DNA of 64,000 nt from Nocardia aurea (GCF_003123685.1 NZ_QCYJ01000103.1:248001-312000); one strand, 5' to 3'. Positions 17,557-26,859 are shown, numbered from the stretch's first letter. Notes: a model not told the origin generated them from the sequence alone. Program-made: numbers and translations.

Positions 17557-17576
17557 GTTTTGCTAAGTCTTTACCA
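17557..17576 (+). promoter_or_regulatory. Shared 20-base element upstream of SulP-CA gene 2
   Basis: GTTTTGCTAAGTCTTTACCA matches the element at 15070-15089 in 19 of 20 positions, while surrounding sequence does not align well. The dyad TGCTAA-N4-TTACCA is slightly better here. It lies about 178 bases before the start codon. Confidence 0.65.
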
Positions 17577-17754
17577 ATAATCTTGATCTGGTTTACATCT
17601 CGATCCGATGTCGTATCGGGACCTGCTTCACCGCGAGATGCCGGTTCGCGGTCTATTGCCCAGTTGGACAAACGATCGTCAACCGAACTCGGTGCCGGGC
17701 CGTCGGGAGCCGTCCGCTCCCGCCCCGCGCCGCCGAGTCGGCGAAGGAGTAATG

Positions 17755-19998
17755 ATGGCTGTCGAGAACGATCTGGCCCCCCCGGGATCCGGGGCTGAAA
17801 ATAGAACTACCGCAACACGATCCGATCGTCTGGCATCCATCGTGCGCCACGATCTGCCCGCTTCGATCGTGGTATTCCTTGTCGCGCTGCCGCTTTCGCT
17901 GGGCATCGCGGTAGCCTCCGGCGCGCCCGTCGCCGCGGGCCTGGTGGCCGCGATCATCGGCGGTATCGTCGTTGGCGTCATCGGCGGGTCCACCTTGCAG
18001 GTCAGCGGCCCGGCCGCGGGCCTGACCGTGGTGGTCGCCGAATCCATCAGCCAATTCGGTTGGCGTGTCACCTGTTTCATCGTCGTCGCGGCGGGTGTGC
18101 TGCAAATCCTGTTCGGGCTCAGTCGAATCGCGCGCGCCGCGTTGGCTGTCGCGCCGGTCGTCGTGCACGCCATGCTCGCGGGCATCGGCCTCACCATCGC
18201 GCTGCAACAGGTCCACGTGCTGCTCGGCGGGTCGTCGCACAGTTCGGCGTGGAACAACATCACCGAACTGCCCGCCCAGCTGATGTCGCTGCACGGCGGC
18301 GGCGCGTTCGTCGGCGGCGTGGTCATCGCGATCATGCTCGGCTGGCGCTACGTCCCGGCCAAGGTGCGTGTGGTGCCGGGGCCGCTGGTCGCGGTCGTCG
18401 TCGCCACCGTCCTGGCGACGGTGCTGCCCACCGGAGCCGAGAAACTCGTCCTGAGCGGTTCGCTGTTCGACGCCGTGGCGCTGCCGCAGATCCCCGACGG
18501 CGGCTGGTCCTCCGTCGCGGTCATGGTGCTGACGATCGCCCTGATCGCCAGCGTCGAAAGCCTGCTGTCGGCCGTCGCGGTGGACAAGATGCACACCGGT
18601 CCGCGCACGCATTTCGACCGCGAGCTCATCGGACAGGGGTCGGCCAATGTGCTGTCCGGCCTGGTCGGCGGTCTGCCGGTGACCGGCGTCATCGTGCGCA
18701 GTGCCACCAACGTGACGGCGGGCGCCCGCAGCCGGGCCTCGGCGATCATGCACGGCGTGTGGATCCTGCTGTTCTCGGTCGCGCTGGTCGGACTGGTCGA
18801 ACAGATCCCCAAGGCCGCCCTGGCCGGTCTGCTGATCGTGATCGGCATCCAGTTGGTGAAACTGGCCCACATCAAGCTCGCGCGGCGCACCGGTGACCTG
18901 CTGGTCTACGCGGTGACGGTGGTGAGCGTCGTCCTGCTCAACCTGCTGGAGGGCGTCATCATCGGACTCGTGCTCGCCTTCGGCCTGCTGCTGTGGCGGG
19001 TCGTGCGGGTGGCGATCGTGGCCGCCCCGATCCCGGCCTCGCAACGCTGGCTCATCACCATCGACGGCTCGTGCACCTTCCTCGCCCTGCCGAAGCTGTC
19101 CGCGGAATTCGCCAAGGTGCCCGTCGACGCCGACGTCACCGTCGAGATGACCGTCGACTTCCTCGACCACGCGGCCTTCGAGGCCATCGAGGAATGGGTG
19201 CGTCAGCAGGAGGGCAACGGCGGCAGCGTCGATTTCGTCGAGATCGGCAGCGTCCGGATGGCCGACGCGACAACGGGTCCGCCCGCTCGCGGTTTCGGCC
19301 GCGCGGTATTCGAGGAGATCCTCGGACCGTGGCGGCGAGAGGATCGTCACCGCGATCCGCTGGCCGCCGGCGTCGCCGCCTACCACCGCAGCCACGCCCA
19401 CGTCGTGCGCCCGCATCTCGACGAACTGCGCGACCGGCAGGACCCGGACTCGTTCTTCCTGACCTGCGCCGATTCGCGCGTGGTGCCCAATGTCATCACC
19501 AACAGCGGTCCGGGCGACCTGTTCACCGTCCGCAATGTCGGCAATCTGGTTCCCGTCGAGGGTGACGCCTCGGTGGAGGCCGCGCTGCTGTTCGCGCTCC
19601 AGGAACTGAACGTGCGATCCATCGTGGTCTGCGGTCACTCCTCCTGCGGCGCGATGGCGGCGCTGTACTCGGGCGCGCAGGCCGATCCCGGGATCAGCGC
19701 GTGGCTCGCGCACGCCGAGCCGAGTCTGGACCGGTTCCGGGACGAACATCCGGTGGCGGTCGCGGCCCGCGAGGCCGGATTCGGCGAGGTGGACCAGCTC
19801 AGCATGGTGAACGTGGCGACGCAGCTGGAGACGTTGCACCGTCATCCCGCCGTGCGGGCGGCGATCGCCGAACGCGGGGTCACCGTGTCGGGACTGTTCT
19901 TCGACATCGCCAGTGCCAGGGTCATCGAGGTCACCGTCGACGGGCTCGCCCACATCGACGACACCGCGCCGGACCCGATGACACCGGAGCTCGTCTGA
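17755..19998 (+). CDS. SulP-family transporter fused to beta-carbonic anhydrase, copy 2
   Basis: A 747-residue paralogue of the gene at 15217 with the same layout: transporter helices beginning LVALPLSLGIAVASGAPVAAG, a STAS-like stretch, and a C-terminal carbonic anhydrase with CADSRVVPN and CGHSSCGAM zinc motifs. The two proteins align along their whole length, including the junctions, so this is a tandem duplication of an existing fusion. GAAGGAG at 17743 precedes two ATGs (17752, 17755); the second has the better spacing. The 315-base gap from copy 1 holds its own regulatory sites, so it has a separate promoter. Which anion each copy carries is not visible. Confidence 0.9.
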   Translation: MAVENDLAPPGSGAENRTTATRSDRLASIVRHDLPASIVVFLVALPLSLGIAVASGAPVAAGLVAAIIGGIVVGVIGGSTLQVSGPAAGLTVVVAESISQFGWRVTCFIVVAAGVLQILFGLSRIARAALAVAPVVVHAMLAGIGLTIALQQVHVLLGGSSHSSAWNNITELPAQLMSLHGGGAFVGGVVIAIMLGWRYVPAKVRVVPGPLVAVVVATVLATVLPTGAEKLVLSGSLFDAVALPQIPDGGWSSVAVMVLTIALIASVESLLSAVAVDKMHTGPRTHFDRELIGQGSANVLSGLVGGLPVTGVIVRSATNVTAGARSRASAIMHGVWILLFSVALVGLVEQIPKAALAGLLIVIGIQLVKLAHIKLARRTGDLLVYAVTVVSVVLLNLLEGVIIGLVLAFGLLLWRVVRVAIVAAPIPASQRWLITIDGSCTFLALPKLSAEFAKVPVDADVTVEMTVDFLDHAAFEAIEEWVRQQEGNGGSVDFVEIGSVRMADATTGPPARGFGRAVFEEILGPWRREDRHRDPLAAGVAAYHRSHAHVVRPHLDELRDRQDPDSFFLTCADSRVVPNVITNSGPGDLFTVRNVGNLVPVEGDASVEAALLFALQELNVRSIVVCGHSSCGAMAALYSGAQADPGISAWLAHAEPSLDRFRDEHPVAVAAREAGFGEVDQLSMVNVATQLETLHRHPAVRAAIAERGVTVSGLFFDIASARVIEVTVDGLAHIDDTAPDPMTPELV

Positions 19999-20019
19999 GC
20001 GACCTCGTACGCTGGCGGT

Positions 20020-20448
20020 GTGAGTACCGATCTCGACCCCCGGTCCACGCCGCCGCCGACCGGCTGGCGTGCCTTCCGCGCGGGCGTGGCCGCGCGGCCT
20101 ACGCTGAACCTCGCCTACCGGATCGGTGTCGGGTTCGTCGGCACGGCGGTGCTGATCGTGGGGATCGCCGCCATTCCGTATCCCGGTCCCGGCTGGGCGA
20201 TCGTTTTCGCCGGGCTCGGCATCCTCGCCACCGAATTCGCCTGGGCGCGCCACGCGCTCGGTTGGTTGCGAGATAAATATCGGCAGGTCATGGCCTGGTA
20301 CACCGCGCGTGGCCCGGTGCTGCGGGTGAGCGCGGCACTGGCCACCGCGTTACTGGTGATCGCGACGCTTTGGATTCTCGGCACATTCGGAATGGTCGGC
20401 GGCTGGATCGGAGTCGAATCGGAATGGTTGCACAGTCCCCTCTCGTAG
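20020..20448 (+). CDS. TIGR02611-family membrane protein (PGPGW motif)
   Basis: This 142-residue actinobacterial membrane protein has the motif IPYPGPGWAIVFAGLGILATEF, which defines the TIGR02611/PGPGW family, two hydrophobic helices around it and a third near the C-terminus. The start is GTG 20020 (GTGAGTACC), 21 bases after the SulP-CA stop, so it may be co-transcribed. The function of the family is unknown. Confidence 0.85.
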   Translation: MSTDLDPRSTPPPTGWRAFRAGVAARPTLNLAYRIGVGFVGTAVLIVGIAAIPYPGPGWAIVFAGLGILATEFAWARHALGWLRDKYRQVMAWYTARGPVLRVSAALATALLVIATLWILGTFGMVGGWIGVESEWLHSPLS

Positions 20449-21083
20449 TGGGTTCCGTTCCAGGAACCACACTCACGCACCCGGAGTGGCTGACCGCGCG
20501 GATCGCGGAGATGGGCCGGTCCTGGGGGACCACCGCACCGCGCATCGCGGGCACGCTGTGGTGGTGCATGGCGGCATCCGCGCTGGTCGAACAGCTCGTG
20601 CGGGCCTATATCGACGGCGAGTCCACGCCGACGCCGGAATTGCGGAACCTGGACTGCGACATGCGACCCGACGGCGGCGTGGAGCGGGTGCGGGTCTCTG
20701 CGGCGACCGGGGACGCCCGCGCCGACGGCTGCGAGGTCCGCGCACCCGCCGAGGGTTTGCGCGACACGCTCGCGACGGTGATCCCGCCGGTGGCCGAGGT
20801 CTCCGGCGCCGGTGCCGCCGCGCTCTGGGCGATCGTCGCCGACGCCATCGGCAATCGCGCCATCGACGCGGGCGATCCCGCCGCGGGCAGCAGGCTCGCC
20901 GCCGAGATCGGCGGGAAACTGCCCGCGCCGCGTTTCGTCGACGTCGGTGGGCGCACATTCGTCCGCAGGATCTCCTGCTGCCTGGTCTTCGAGGTTCCCG
21001 GCTGCCAGATGTGCACCAGTTGCCCCAAACGTCCCGCCGCCGACCGCGCGGCCTTGCTCGAGGCGGCGGCCGCCGGGAGCTGA
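20424..21083 (+). CDS. FhuF-like 2Fe-2S protein (ferric siderophore reductase type)
   Basis: 219 residues. The C-terminus has CCLVFEVPGCQMCTSCPKRP, the four-cysteine C-C-x10-C-x2-C cluster of the FhuF C-terminal domain. FhuF proteins bind a 2Fe-2S cluster and reduce iron in ferric hydroxamate siderophores in the cytoplasm. The N-terminal part is divergent, as is usual for actinobacterial members. The likely start, ATG 20424, overlaps the end of the preceding PGPGW gene by 25 bases; an earlier ATG at 20370 is possible. No iron box was seen at its own start. A functional link with the iron-box NRPS is plausible but unproven. Confidence 0.75.
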   Translation: MVAQSPLVVGSVPGTTLTHPEWLTARIAEMGRSWGTTAPRIAGTLWWCMAASALVEQLVRAYIDGESTPTPELRNLDCDMRPDGGVERVRVSAATGDARADGCEVRAPAEGLRDTLATVIPPVAEVSGAGAAALWAIVADAIGNRAIDAGDPAAGSRLAAEIGGKLPAPRFVDVGGRTFVRRISCCLVFEVPGCQMCTSCPKRPAADRAALLEAAAAGS

Positions 21084-21231
21084 GGAAGCCCGAACCTCGC
21101 GACGTCGAGCCGTACGGCGTGAATGCGCGCGGAGCGCGGACGGTTAGCATGGTCGCGCCGGAGCAAACGTGTCTCCGGTGATGACGCGCGCGGGAAAGAC
21201 CCGCCACGAGAACGTCAAGGAGTGCGCTGCC

Positions 21232-23292
21232 GTGACCACCTCAGCACCGATCAGCCCTGCCGCCCTCGTCCGGGTGCAGGCCGGGACGACGGCGGGCGCC
21301 GCGGTGCGGGAGGCCGGTCTGCCGACGAAGGGCCCCGACACCATCGTCGTGGTGCGCGACGGCGAGGGCGCGCTGCGCGATCTGTCCTGGACCCCCGAGA
21401 CCGACGTCGAGGTGGAGGCGGTCACCGCCGCCTCCGACGACGGCCGCAGCGTGATCAGGCATTCGGCCGCGCATGTGCTGGCCCAGGCGGTGCAGCAGGA
21501 GTTCCCCGAGGCGAAACTCGGCATCGGTCCGCCCATCAAGGACGGCTTCTACTACGACTTCCGGGTCGAACGCCCCTTCACCCCGGAGGATCTGGCGAAG
21601 CTGGAATCCCGGATGAAGAAGATCGTCAAAGGCGCGCAACGCTTTTCGCGTCGCGTGGTCGAGGTGGACGACGCCAGGGTCGAACTGGCGAACGAACCGT
21701 TCAAGCTGGAACTGATCAGCGACAAATCCGGGATCGACGATCCGGAGATCATGGAGGTCGGCGGTAAAGAGCTGACCATCTACGACAATCTCGATCCGCG
21801 TACCGGCGAGCGGATCTGGGCCGACCTGTGCCGCGGCCCGCACATCCCGACCACCAAATTCATTCCCGCCTTCAAACTCACCCGCAGCTCGGCCGCCTAC
21901 TGGCGCGGTGATCAGGAGCGCGAGGATCTGCAGCGGATCTACGGCACCGCCTGGGAGTCCCAGGAGGCGCTGGACGAGCACCTGCACCTGCTGGCCGAGG
22001 CCGAACGCCGCGACCACCGCAAACTGGGGCTGGAGCTGGACCTGTTCAGCTTCCCCGACGAACTCGGCTCCGGACTGCCGGTGTTCCACCCCAAGGGCGG
22101 CATCATCCGCAAGGAACTCGAGGAGTACTCGCGCCGCCGCCACGTGGCCGCCGGATACGAATTCGTCAACACCCCGCACATCACCAAGGGCCACCTGTTC
22201 GAGGTCTCCGGCCACCTGGACTGGTACCGCGACGGCATGTTCCCGGCCATGCACCTGGACGCCGAACTCAACGAGGACGGCACCGTCCGCAAACCCGGCC
22301 AGGACTACTACGTCAAGCCGATGAACTGCCCGATGCACAACCTGATCTTCCGGGCGCGCGGACGGTCCTACCGGGAGCTGCCGCTGCGGCTGTTCGAATT
22401 CGGCTCGGTCTACCGCTACGAGAAGTCCGGCGTGATCCACGGACTGACCCGCGTGCGCGGCATGACCCAGGACGACGCGCACATCTACTGCACCAAGGAG
22501 CAGATGCACGCGGAGCTGACCGGCACCCTGCGATTCGTGCTCGATCTGCTCAAGGACTACGGCCTCGACGATTTCTACCTGGAGCTCTCGACCAGGGATC
22601 CGAAGAAGTTCGTCGGCTCCGACGAGATCTGGGAAGAGGCCACCGAGACCCTGTCGAAGGTCGCCTCGGCCTCGGGGCTGAACCTGGTTCCCGATCCGGG
22701 CGGCGCCGCCTTCTACGGCCCGAAGATCTCGGTGCAGGCCAAGGACGCGCTCGGGCGCACCTGGCAGATGTCGACCATCCAACTCGACTTCAACCTGCCC
22801 GAGCGTTTCGACCTCGAGTACACCGCCTCCGACGGCACCAAACAGCGTCCGGTGATGATCCACCGCGCGCTGTTCGGCTCCATCGAGCGGTTTTTCGGCG
22901 TACTGACCGAGCATTACGCGGGCGCGTTCCCCGCCTGGCTCTCGCCGGTCCAGGTGGTCGGCATCCCGGTCGCCGAGGCCTTCGCGCCGCATCTGGATCT
23001 GGTCGTCGAACGGTTGCAGGACGCGGGGATCCGCGCGCAGGTCGATCGCAGCGACGACCGGATGCAGAAGAAGATCTTCAACAACACCGCCCAGAAGGTG
23101 CCGTTCATGCTGCTCGCCGGCGAGCGTGACGTGAACGCGGGCGCGGTGAGCTTCCGCTTCCGCGACGGCACCCAGGTCAACGGGGTGCCGGTGGCCGACG
23201 CGGTGGCGACGGTCATCGCGTGGATCGCCGATCGCAAGAACGCCTCGCCGACGGCGGAGGGGTTCGAGATCGTGTCGGCGGAGCGGATATGA
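21232..23292 (+). CDS. thrS: Threonyl-tRNA synthetase
   Basis: This 686-residue class II synthetase charges tRNA-Thr. N-terminal TGS and editing domains (HSAAHVLAQAVQQEFP is the editing HxxxH region) come first. The catalytic core has YVKPMNCPMHNLIF (zinc-ligand Cys), motif 2 around FEFGSVYRYEKSGVIHGLTRVRGMTQDDAHIY and motif 3 in RPVMIHRALFGSIERFFG, and the anticodon-binding domain ends the protein. GTG 21232 follows AAGGAG by nine bases and fits the length of mycobacterial ThrRS. It opens the thrS-HIT-pgsA1-patA-pimA-nudix operon and overlaps the next gene by ATGA. Confidence 0.96.
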   Translation: MTTSAPISPAALVRVQAGTTAGAAVREAGLPTKGPDTIVVVRDGEGALRDLSWTPETDVEVEAVTAASDDGRSVIRHSAAHVLAQAVQQEFPEAKLGIGPPIKDGFYYDFRVERPFTPEDLAKLESRMKKIVKGAQRFSRRVVEVDDARVELANEPFKLELISDKSGIDDPEIMEVGGKELTIYDNLDPRTGERIWADLCRGPHIPTTKFIPAFKLTRSSAAYWRGDQEREDLQRIYGTAWESQEALDEHLHLLAEAERRDHRKLGLELDLFSFPDELGSGLPVFHPKGGIIRKELEEYSRRRHVAAGYEFVNTPHITKGHLFEVSGHLDWYRDGMFPAMHLDAELNEDGTVRKPGQDYYVKPMNCPMHNLIFRARGRSYRELPLRLFEFGSVYRYEKSGVIHGLTRVRGMTQDDAHIYCTKEQMHAELTGTLRFVLDLLKDYGLDDFYLELSTRDPKKFVGSDEIWEEATETLSKVASASGLNLVPDPGGAAFYGPKISVQAKDALGRTWQMSTIQLDFNLPERFDLEYTASDGTKQRPVMIHRALFGSIERFFGVLTEHYAGAFPAWLSPVQVVGIPVAEAFAPHLDLVVERLQDAGIRAQVDRSDDRMQKKIFNNTAQKVPFMLLAGERDVNAGAVSFRFRDGTQVNGVPVADAVATVIAWIADRKNASPTAEGFEIVSAERI

Positions 23293-23903
23293 GCGAGCGG
23301 CCCGCGCCGGACGGCCTGAAAAAGCTAGCAGAACTGGACGAACTGGACGGCACCGTGGACGACGGCAGCATCGTGGACAGGGGAGCGGGCGTACCCGATC
23401 GGCTGCAACGACTCTGGACCCCGTACCGGATGTCCTACATCGCCGAGGCGGCCACCGCTCGTCCGGCGGATTCGACCGGACATCCCTTCACCGATATCCC
23501 GCTGATGTCAGACGAGGACGGCCTGATCATCGCGCGCGGCGAACTCGTCTACGCGGTACTCAACCTCTACCCGTACAACCCGGGGCACATGATGGTGGTG
23601 CCCTACCGGGTGGTCGCCAATCTGGAAGATCTCACCGACGCCGAGAGCGCCGAGTTGATGGCCTTCACCCAGCGGGCGATCCGGGTGATGAAGCGCGTGT
23701 CGCGGCCGCACGGATTCAATGTCGGACTCAATCTCGGTGGGGTGGCGGGCGGATCGCTGGCAGATCACCTGCACCAGCACATCGTGCCGCGCTGGGGCGG
23801 TGACGCCAATTTCATCACCGTCGTCGGCGGGGTCAAGGTGATGCCGCAGTTGCTACGGGAGACCAGGGCGCTACTCGCGCAGGCATGGAAGGAATCGGAG
23901 TGA
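23289..23903 (+). CDS. HIT-family nucleotide hydrolase/phosphorylase (Rv2613c-type, Ap4A phosphorylase)
   Basis: 204 residues with the histidine-triad active site HLHQHIVPRWGGD and NLYPYNPGHMMVVPYR. In M. tuberculosis the positional counterpart between thrS and pgsA1 is a diadenosine tetraphosphate phosphorylase; aminoacyl-tRNA synthetases make Ap4A, so the pairing with thrS is sensible. The start overlaps the thrS stop (ATGA) and the stop overlaps a possible 30-codon ORF (GTGA). Confidence 0.9.
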   Translation: MSERPAPDGLKKLAELDELDGTVDDGSIVDRGAGVPDRLQRLWTPYRMSYIAEAATARPADSTGHPFTDIPLMSDEDGLIIARGELVYAVLNLYPYNPGHMMVVPYRVVANLEDLTDAESAELMAFTQRAIRVMKRVSRPHGFNVGLNLGGVAGGSLADHLHQHIVPRWGGDANFITVVGGVKVMPQLLRETRALLAQAWKESE

Positions 23904-23992
23904 GCGATCGCGTGGCCGCGGTCATCGAAGCCGCCCGGATGCCCGACCCCGGTACGCGGCCGCTCCGCACAGTCGAGCGGGAAACGGACTAG
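23900..23992 (+). CDS. Possible 30-residue ORF between HIT and pgsA1
   Basis: A GTG overlapping the HIT stop codon (GTGA) opens a frame of 30 codons that ends in TAG two bases before the pgsA1 GTG. It thus fills exactly the only gap in an otherwise overlapping operon. The predicted peptide (MSDRVAAVIEAARMPDPG...) has no recognisable motif. It may be a translational relay rather than a functional peptide. Confidence 0.35.
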   Translation: MSDRVAAVIEAARMPDPGTRPLRTVERETD

Positions 23993-23994
23993 AG

Positions 23995-24705
23995 GTGCTG
24001 AGCTTCTTCGGCCGCGAGGCGTTCGCGAAGGCGACAGCGCCGCTGGGCAAGGCATTGGTCAAGACGGGGCTCACTCCCGACGCGGTGACCGTCATCGGTA
24101 CCACCGCCTCCATCGCGGCCGCGCTCACGCTGTTCCCCAGCGGGCACCTGTTCTGGGGCACGATGGTGATCTGGCTGTTCGTCATGTTCGACATGCTCGA
24201 CGGCGCGATGGCCCGCGCGCGCGGTGGCGGCACGCGTTACGGCGCGGTGCTCGACGCGACCTGCGACCGGGTCGCCGACGGCGCGATCTTCGGCGGGCTC
24301 GCGTGGTGGGCGGTCTACCACGAGAACAACAGGGCACTGCTGTTCGCGACACTGGTGGTTCTGGTGACCTCGCAGGTCATCTCCTACGCCAAGGCGCGCG
24401 CCGAGGCGAGCGGGCTTTCCGCCGACGGCGGTCTGATCGAACGCCCGGACCGGCTGATCATCGTGCTGGTCGGCGCGGGTTTCACCGGAATCGGCGGATA
24501 CTGGGATATCGAGTGGCTCACCTGGGCGGTGCACGTCGCGATGTGGATCCTGGCGGTGCTGAGCATCGTCACGGTCTTCCAGCGGGTGCTCGCGGTACGC
24601 AATTCGCCGGGCGCGCGCGAGGTGATTCCGCCCGCGAAACCGCGTGGTCCGGACACGGGCGACACGGCCTCCGGCGCGGCGGACGCGGCGGGGCAGCCGT
24701 CGTGA
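23995..24705 (+). CDS. pgsA1: Phosphatidylinositol phosphate synthase (CDP-alcohol phosphatidyltransferase)
   Basis: This 236-residue integral membrane enzyme joins CDP-diacylglycerol with inositol phosphate, the first step towards phosphatidylinositol and its mannosides. The CDP-alcohol signature is complete: DMLDGAMARA, then RYGAVLDATCDRVAD, giving D-x2-D-G-x2-A-R...G-x3-D-x3-D. About six transmembrane helices are visible, with a Pro/Gly-rich cytoplasmic tail. The position between the HIT and acyltransferase genes matches Rv2612c. The start is GTG 23995. Confidence 0.93.
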   Translation: MLSFFGREAFAKATAPLGKALVKTGLTPDAVTVIGTTASIAAALTLFPSGHLFWGTMVIWLFVMFDMLDGAMARARGGGTRYGAVLDATCDRVADGAIFGGLAWWAVYHENNRALLFATLVVLVTSQVISYAKARAEASGLSADGGLIERPDRLIIVLVGAGFTGIGGYWDIEWLTWAVHVAMWILAVLSIVTVFQRVLAVRNSPGAREVIPPAKPRGPDTGDTASGAADAAGQPS

Positions 24706-24766
24706 GATCGCCGGGCCACGGCACGGGCAGCGTCGAGACGCTCGGCGCGACAGGAGGATCCGGGGG

Positions 24767-25738
24767 ATGAGCGAGGTCAGGGCCGTGCTGTCGGACCGGG
24801 CGTACGCGGCCGGTTGGCGGTTGGTGCGCGCGCTTCCCGAACGCACGGCGCGCGCGCTGTTCGACAAAGGCGCGGACCGGGCGGTGCGCAAGGGTGGTCC
24901 GGCGCAGTTGCGGCGCAATCTGGCCCGGGTGATCGGCACCGCCCCGGAGGCGGTTCCCGACGAGTTGATCCGCGCGTCCATGCGTTCCTACGCGAGGTAT
25001 TGGCGCGAGGCGTTCCGGCTGCCGTCGATGGATCACACGAAGGTGCGCTACCACGTCGGCGGGTTGGAACATCTCGACGCGGCCCTCGCGGCCGGGCGCG
25101 GGGTGATCCTGGTGCTGCCGCATTCGGGCAACTGGGATATGGCGGGCGTGTGGCTGGTGCAGAACTACCAGAGCTTCTCCACGGTCATGGAGCGACTGAA
25201 GCCGGAATCGTTGTTCGAACGTTTCGTGCGCTACCGGGAGACCCTCGGATTCGAGGTTTTCCCGCTGACCGGTGGCGAGGAACCGCCGTTCCCGCAACTG
25301 GCGGCCCGCCTGCGGGACAACAGGATCGTGTGCCTGCTGGGGGAGCGCGATCTCACCGGGCGCGGTGTGCCGGTCACCTTCTTCGGCGAGCGCACCTGGA
25401 TGCCCGCGGGGGCGGCGAAACTGGCCGTGGAGACCGGGGCCGCCATGATTCCGGTGCACGCTTGGTTCACCGTCGACGCCGACGGGCGCGAGGACTGGGG
25501 TCTGAAAACCGAAGCGCCGATCGATGTCTCGCGCGGAGTGGAGGTCGCGACCCAGGCGCTGGCGGACCGGTTCGCGGCCAATATCGCCGAACATCCCGCC
25601 GACTGGCATATGTTGCAGCCACTCTGGGAGGGTGACCTGTCCGCCGAGCGGCTGGCGCGTATCGCCGAGGTACGGCGTGACGGCCGCGCCGCGGCGGGAA
25701 ATCCGGTCGCCGGGGGCACCGAGGAGGGCGCACCGTGA
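24767..25738 (+). CDS. patA: Phosphatidylinositol mannoside acyltransferase
   Basis: The 323-residue membrane-associated acyltransferase (LpxL/HtrB superfamily) acylates the mannose of PIM2, or of PIM1 in the alternative order, on the cytoplasmic face. The catalytic His is in LPHSGNWDMAG and the Glu in LGERDLTGRG, as in mycobacterial PatA. ATG 24767 follows AGGAGG/GGGGG. It sits between pgsA1 and pimA as Rv2611c does, and its stop overlaps the pimA start. Confidence 0.93.
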   Translation: MSEVRAVLSDRAYAAGWRLVRALPERTARALFDKGADRAVRKGGPAQLRRNLARVIGTAPEAVPDELIRASMRSYARYWREAFRLPSMDHTKVRYHVGGLEHLDAALAAGRGVILVLPHSGNWDMAGVWLVQNYQSFSTVMERLKPESLFERFVRYRETLGFEVFPLTGGEEPPFPQLAARLRDNRIVCLLGERDLTGRGVPVTFFGERTWMPAGAAKLAVETGAAMIPVHAWFTVDADGREDWGLKTEAPIDVSRGVEVATQALADRFAANIAEHPADWHMLQPLWEGDLSAERLARIAEVRRDGRAAAGNPVAGGTEEGAP

Positions 25739-26859
25739 AAATCGGGATGGTATGCCCGTATTCCTTCGACGTGCCCGGTGGTGTGCAGGCCCACGTGGTC
25801 GAACTGGCCCGCGTCTTCATCGAACGCGGACATCGGGTGAGTGTGCTCGCACCCGCCTCCGACGGGACGCCGCTGCCGGATTTCGTCGTCTCGGCGGGCC
25901 GTGCCGTCGCGATCCCGTACAACGGATCGGTGGCCAGGCTGTCGTTCGGTCCAATGGCCTACACCAGGATTCGACGCTGGATCGACGGTAACGATTTCGA
26001 CGTGCTGCACCTGCACGAACCCAACGCGCCCAGTCTGTCCATGCTCGCGCTCAAGATCGCCGAGGGGCCGATCGTCGCGACCTTCCACACCTCGACCACG
26101 AAGTCGTTGATACTCAGCACCTTTCAGGGGGTGCTCCGGCCCTATCACGAGAAGATCAGCGGCCGGATCGCGGTGTCGGAACTGGCGAGGCGCTGGCAGG
26201 TGGAGGCGCTGGGCTCCGACGCGGTGGAGATCCCCAACGGCGTCGACGTCGCCGCGTTCGCGCGCGCGCCGATGCTGCCCGGATATCCGAGGCCGGGACG
26301 GACCGTGCTCTTCCTCGGCCGTTACGACGAGCCGCGCAAGGGCATGGCGGTGCTGCTCGGCGCGCTGCCCGAGTTGGTGCGACGCCATCCCGAGCTGGAG
26401 ATCTTGATCGTCGGTCGCGGCGACGAGGAGCGGCTGCGCCGCGAGGCGGGCGCGCTCGCCGGACATCTGCGTTTCCTCGGTCAGGTGACCGACGAGGAGA
26501 AGGCCTCCGCGATGCGCAGCGCCGACGTGTACGTCGCGCCCAATCTGGGCGGCGAGAGTTTCGGCATCATCCTGATCGAGGCGATGGCCGCCGGAACCCC
26601 GGTCGTGGCAGGTGAATTGGACGCCTTCCGCCGGGTACTGCGCGACGGCACCGCCGGTGTGCTCGTCCCGGTGGGGGATTCGGCCCGGCTCGCCGCCGCG
26701 ATCGATTCGCTGCTCACCGATCGGGAGCGCCGCGACGAACTGGTGCGCACCGCGACCAGGGTGGTCGGCGAATACGACTGGCCGGTGGTGGCCGAACAGA
26801 TCCTGCGCGTCTACGAGACCGTCGCCGTCGGAGATGTCAGGGTGCGTGCCGCCGGATGA
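25735..26859 (+). CDS. pimA: GDP-mannose:phosphatidylinositol alpha-mannosyltransferase
   Basis: This 374-residue GT4 glycosyltransferase adds the first mannose to phosphatidylinositol. The N-terminal fold has YSFDVPGGVQAHVVELAR and LHLHEPNAPSLSMLAL, and the GDP-mannose site lies around GRYDEPRKGM and ESFGIILIEAMAAGTPVVAGELDAFR. The GTG start overlaps the patA stop (GTGA). Order and overlaps match Rv2610c. Confidence 0.95.
   Translation: MKIGMVCPYSFDVPGGVQAHVVELARVFIERGHRVSVLAPASDGTPLPDFVVSAGRAVAIPYNGSVARLSFGPMAYTRIRRWIDGNDFDVLHLHEPNAPSLSMLALKIAEGPIVATFHTSTTKSLILSTFQGVLRPYHEKISGRIAVSELARRWQVEALGSDAVEIPNGVDVAAFARAPMLPGYPRPGRTVLFLGRYDEPRKGMAVLLGALPELVRRHPELEILIVGRGDEERLRREAGALAGHLRFLGQVTDEEKASAMRSADVYVAPNLGGESFGIILIEAMAAGTPVVAGELDAFRRVLRDGTAGVLVPVGDSARLAAAIDSLLTDRERRDELVRTATRVVGEYDWPVVAEQILRVYETVAVGDVRVRAAG

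Noticed and set aside
17653..20253. 866-codon minus-strand frame across the second SulP-CA gene
   Set aside because: It is an Asp/Gln/Arg-rich shadow of the real transporter-anhydrase fusion and has no domain or ribosome site.
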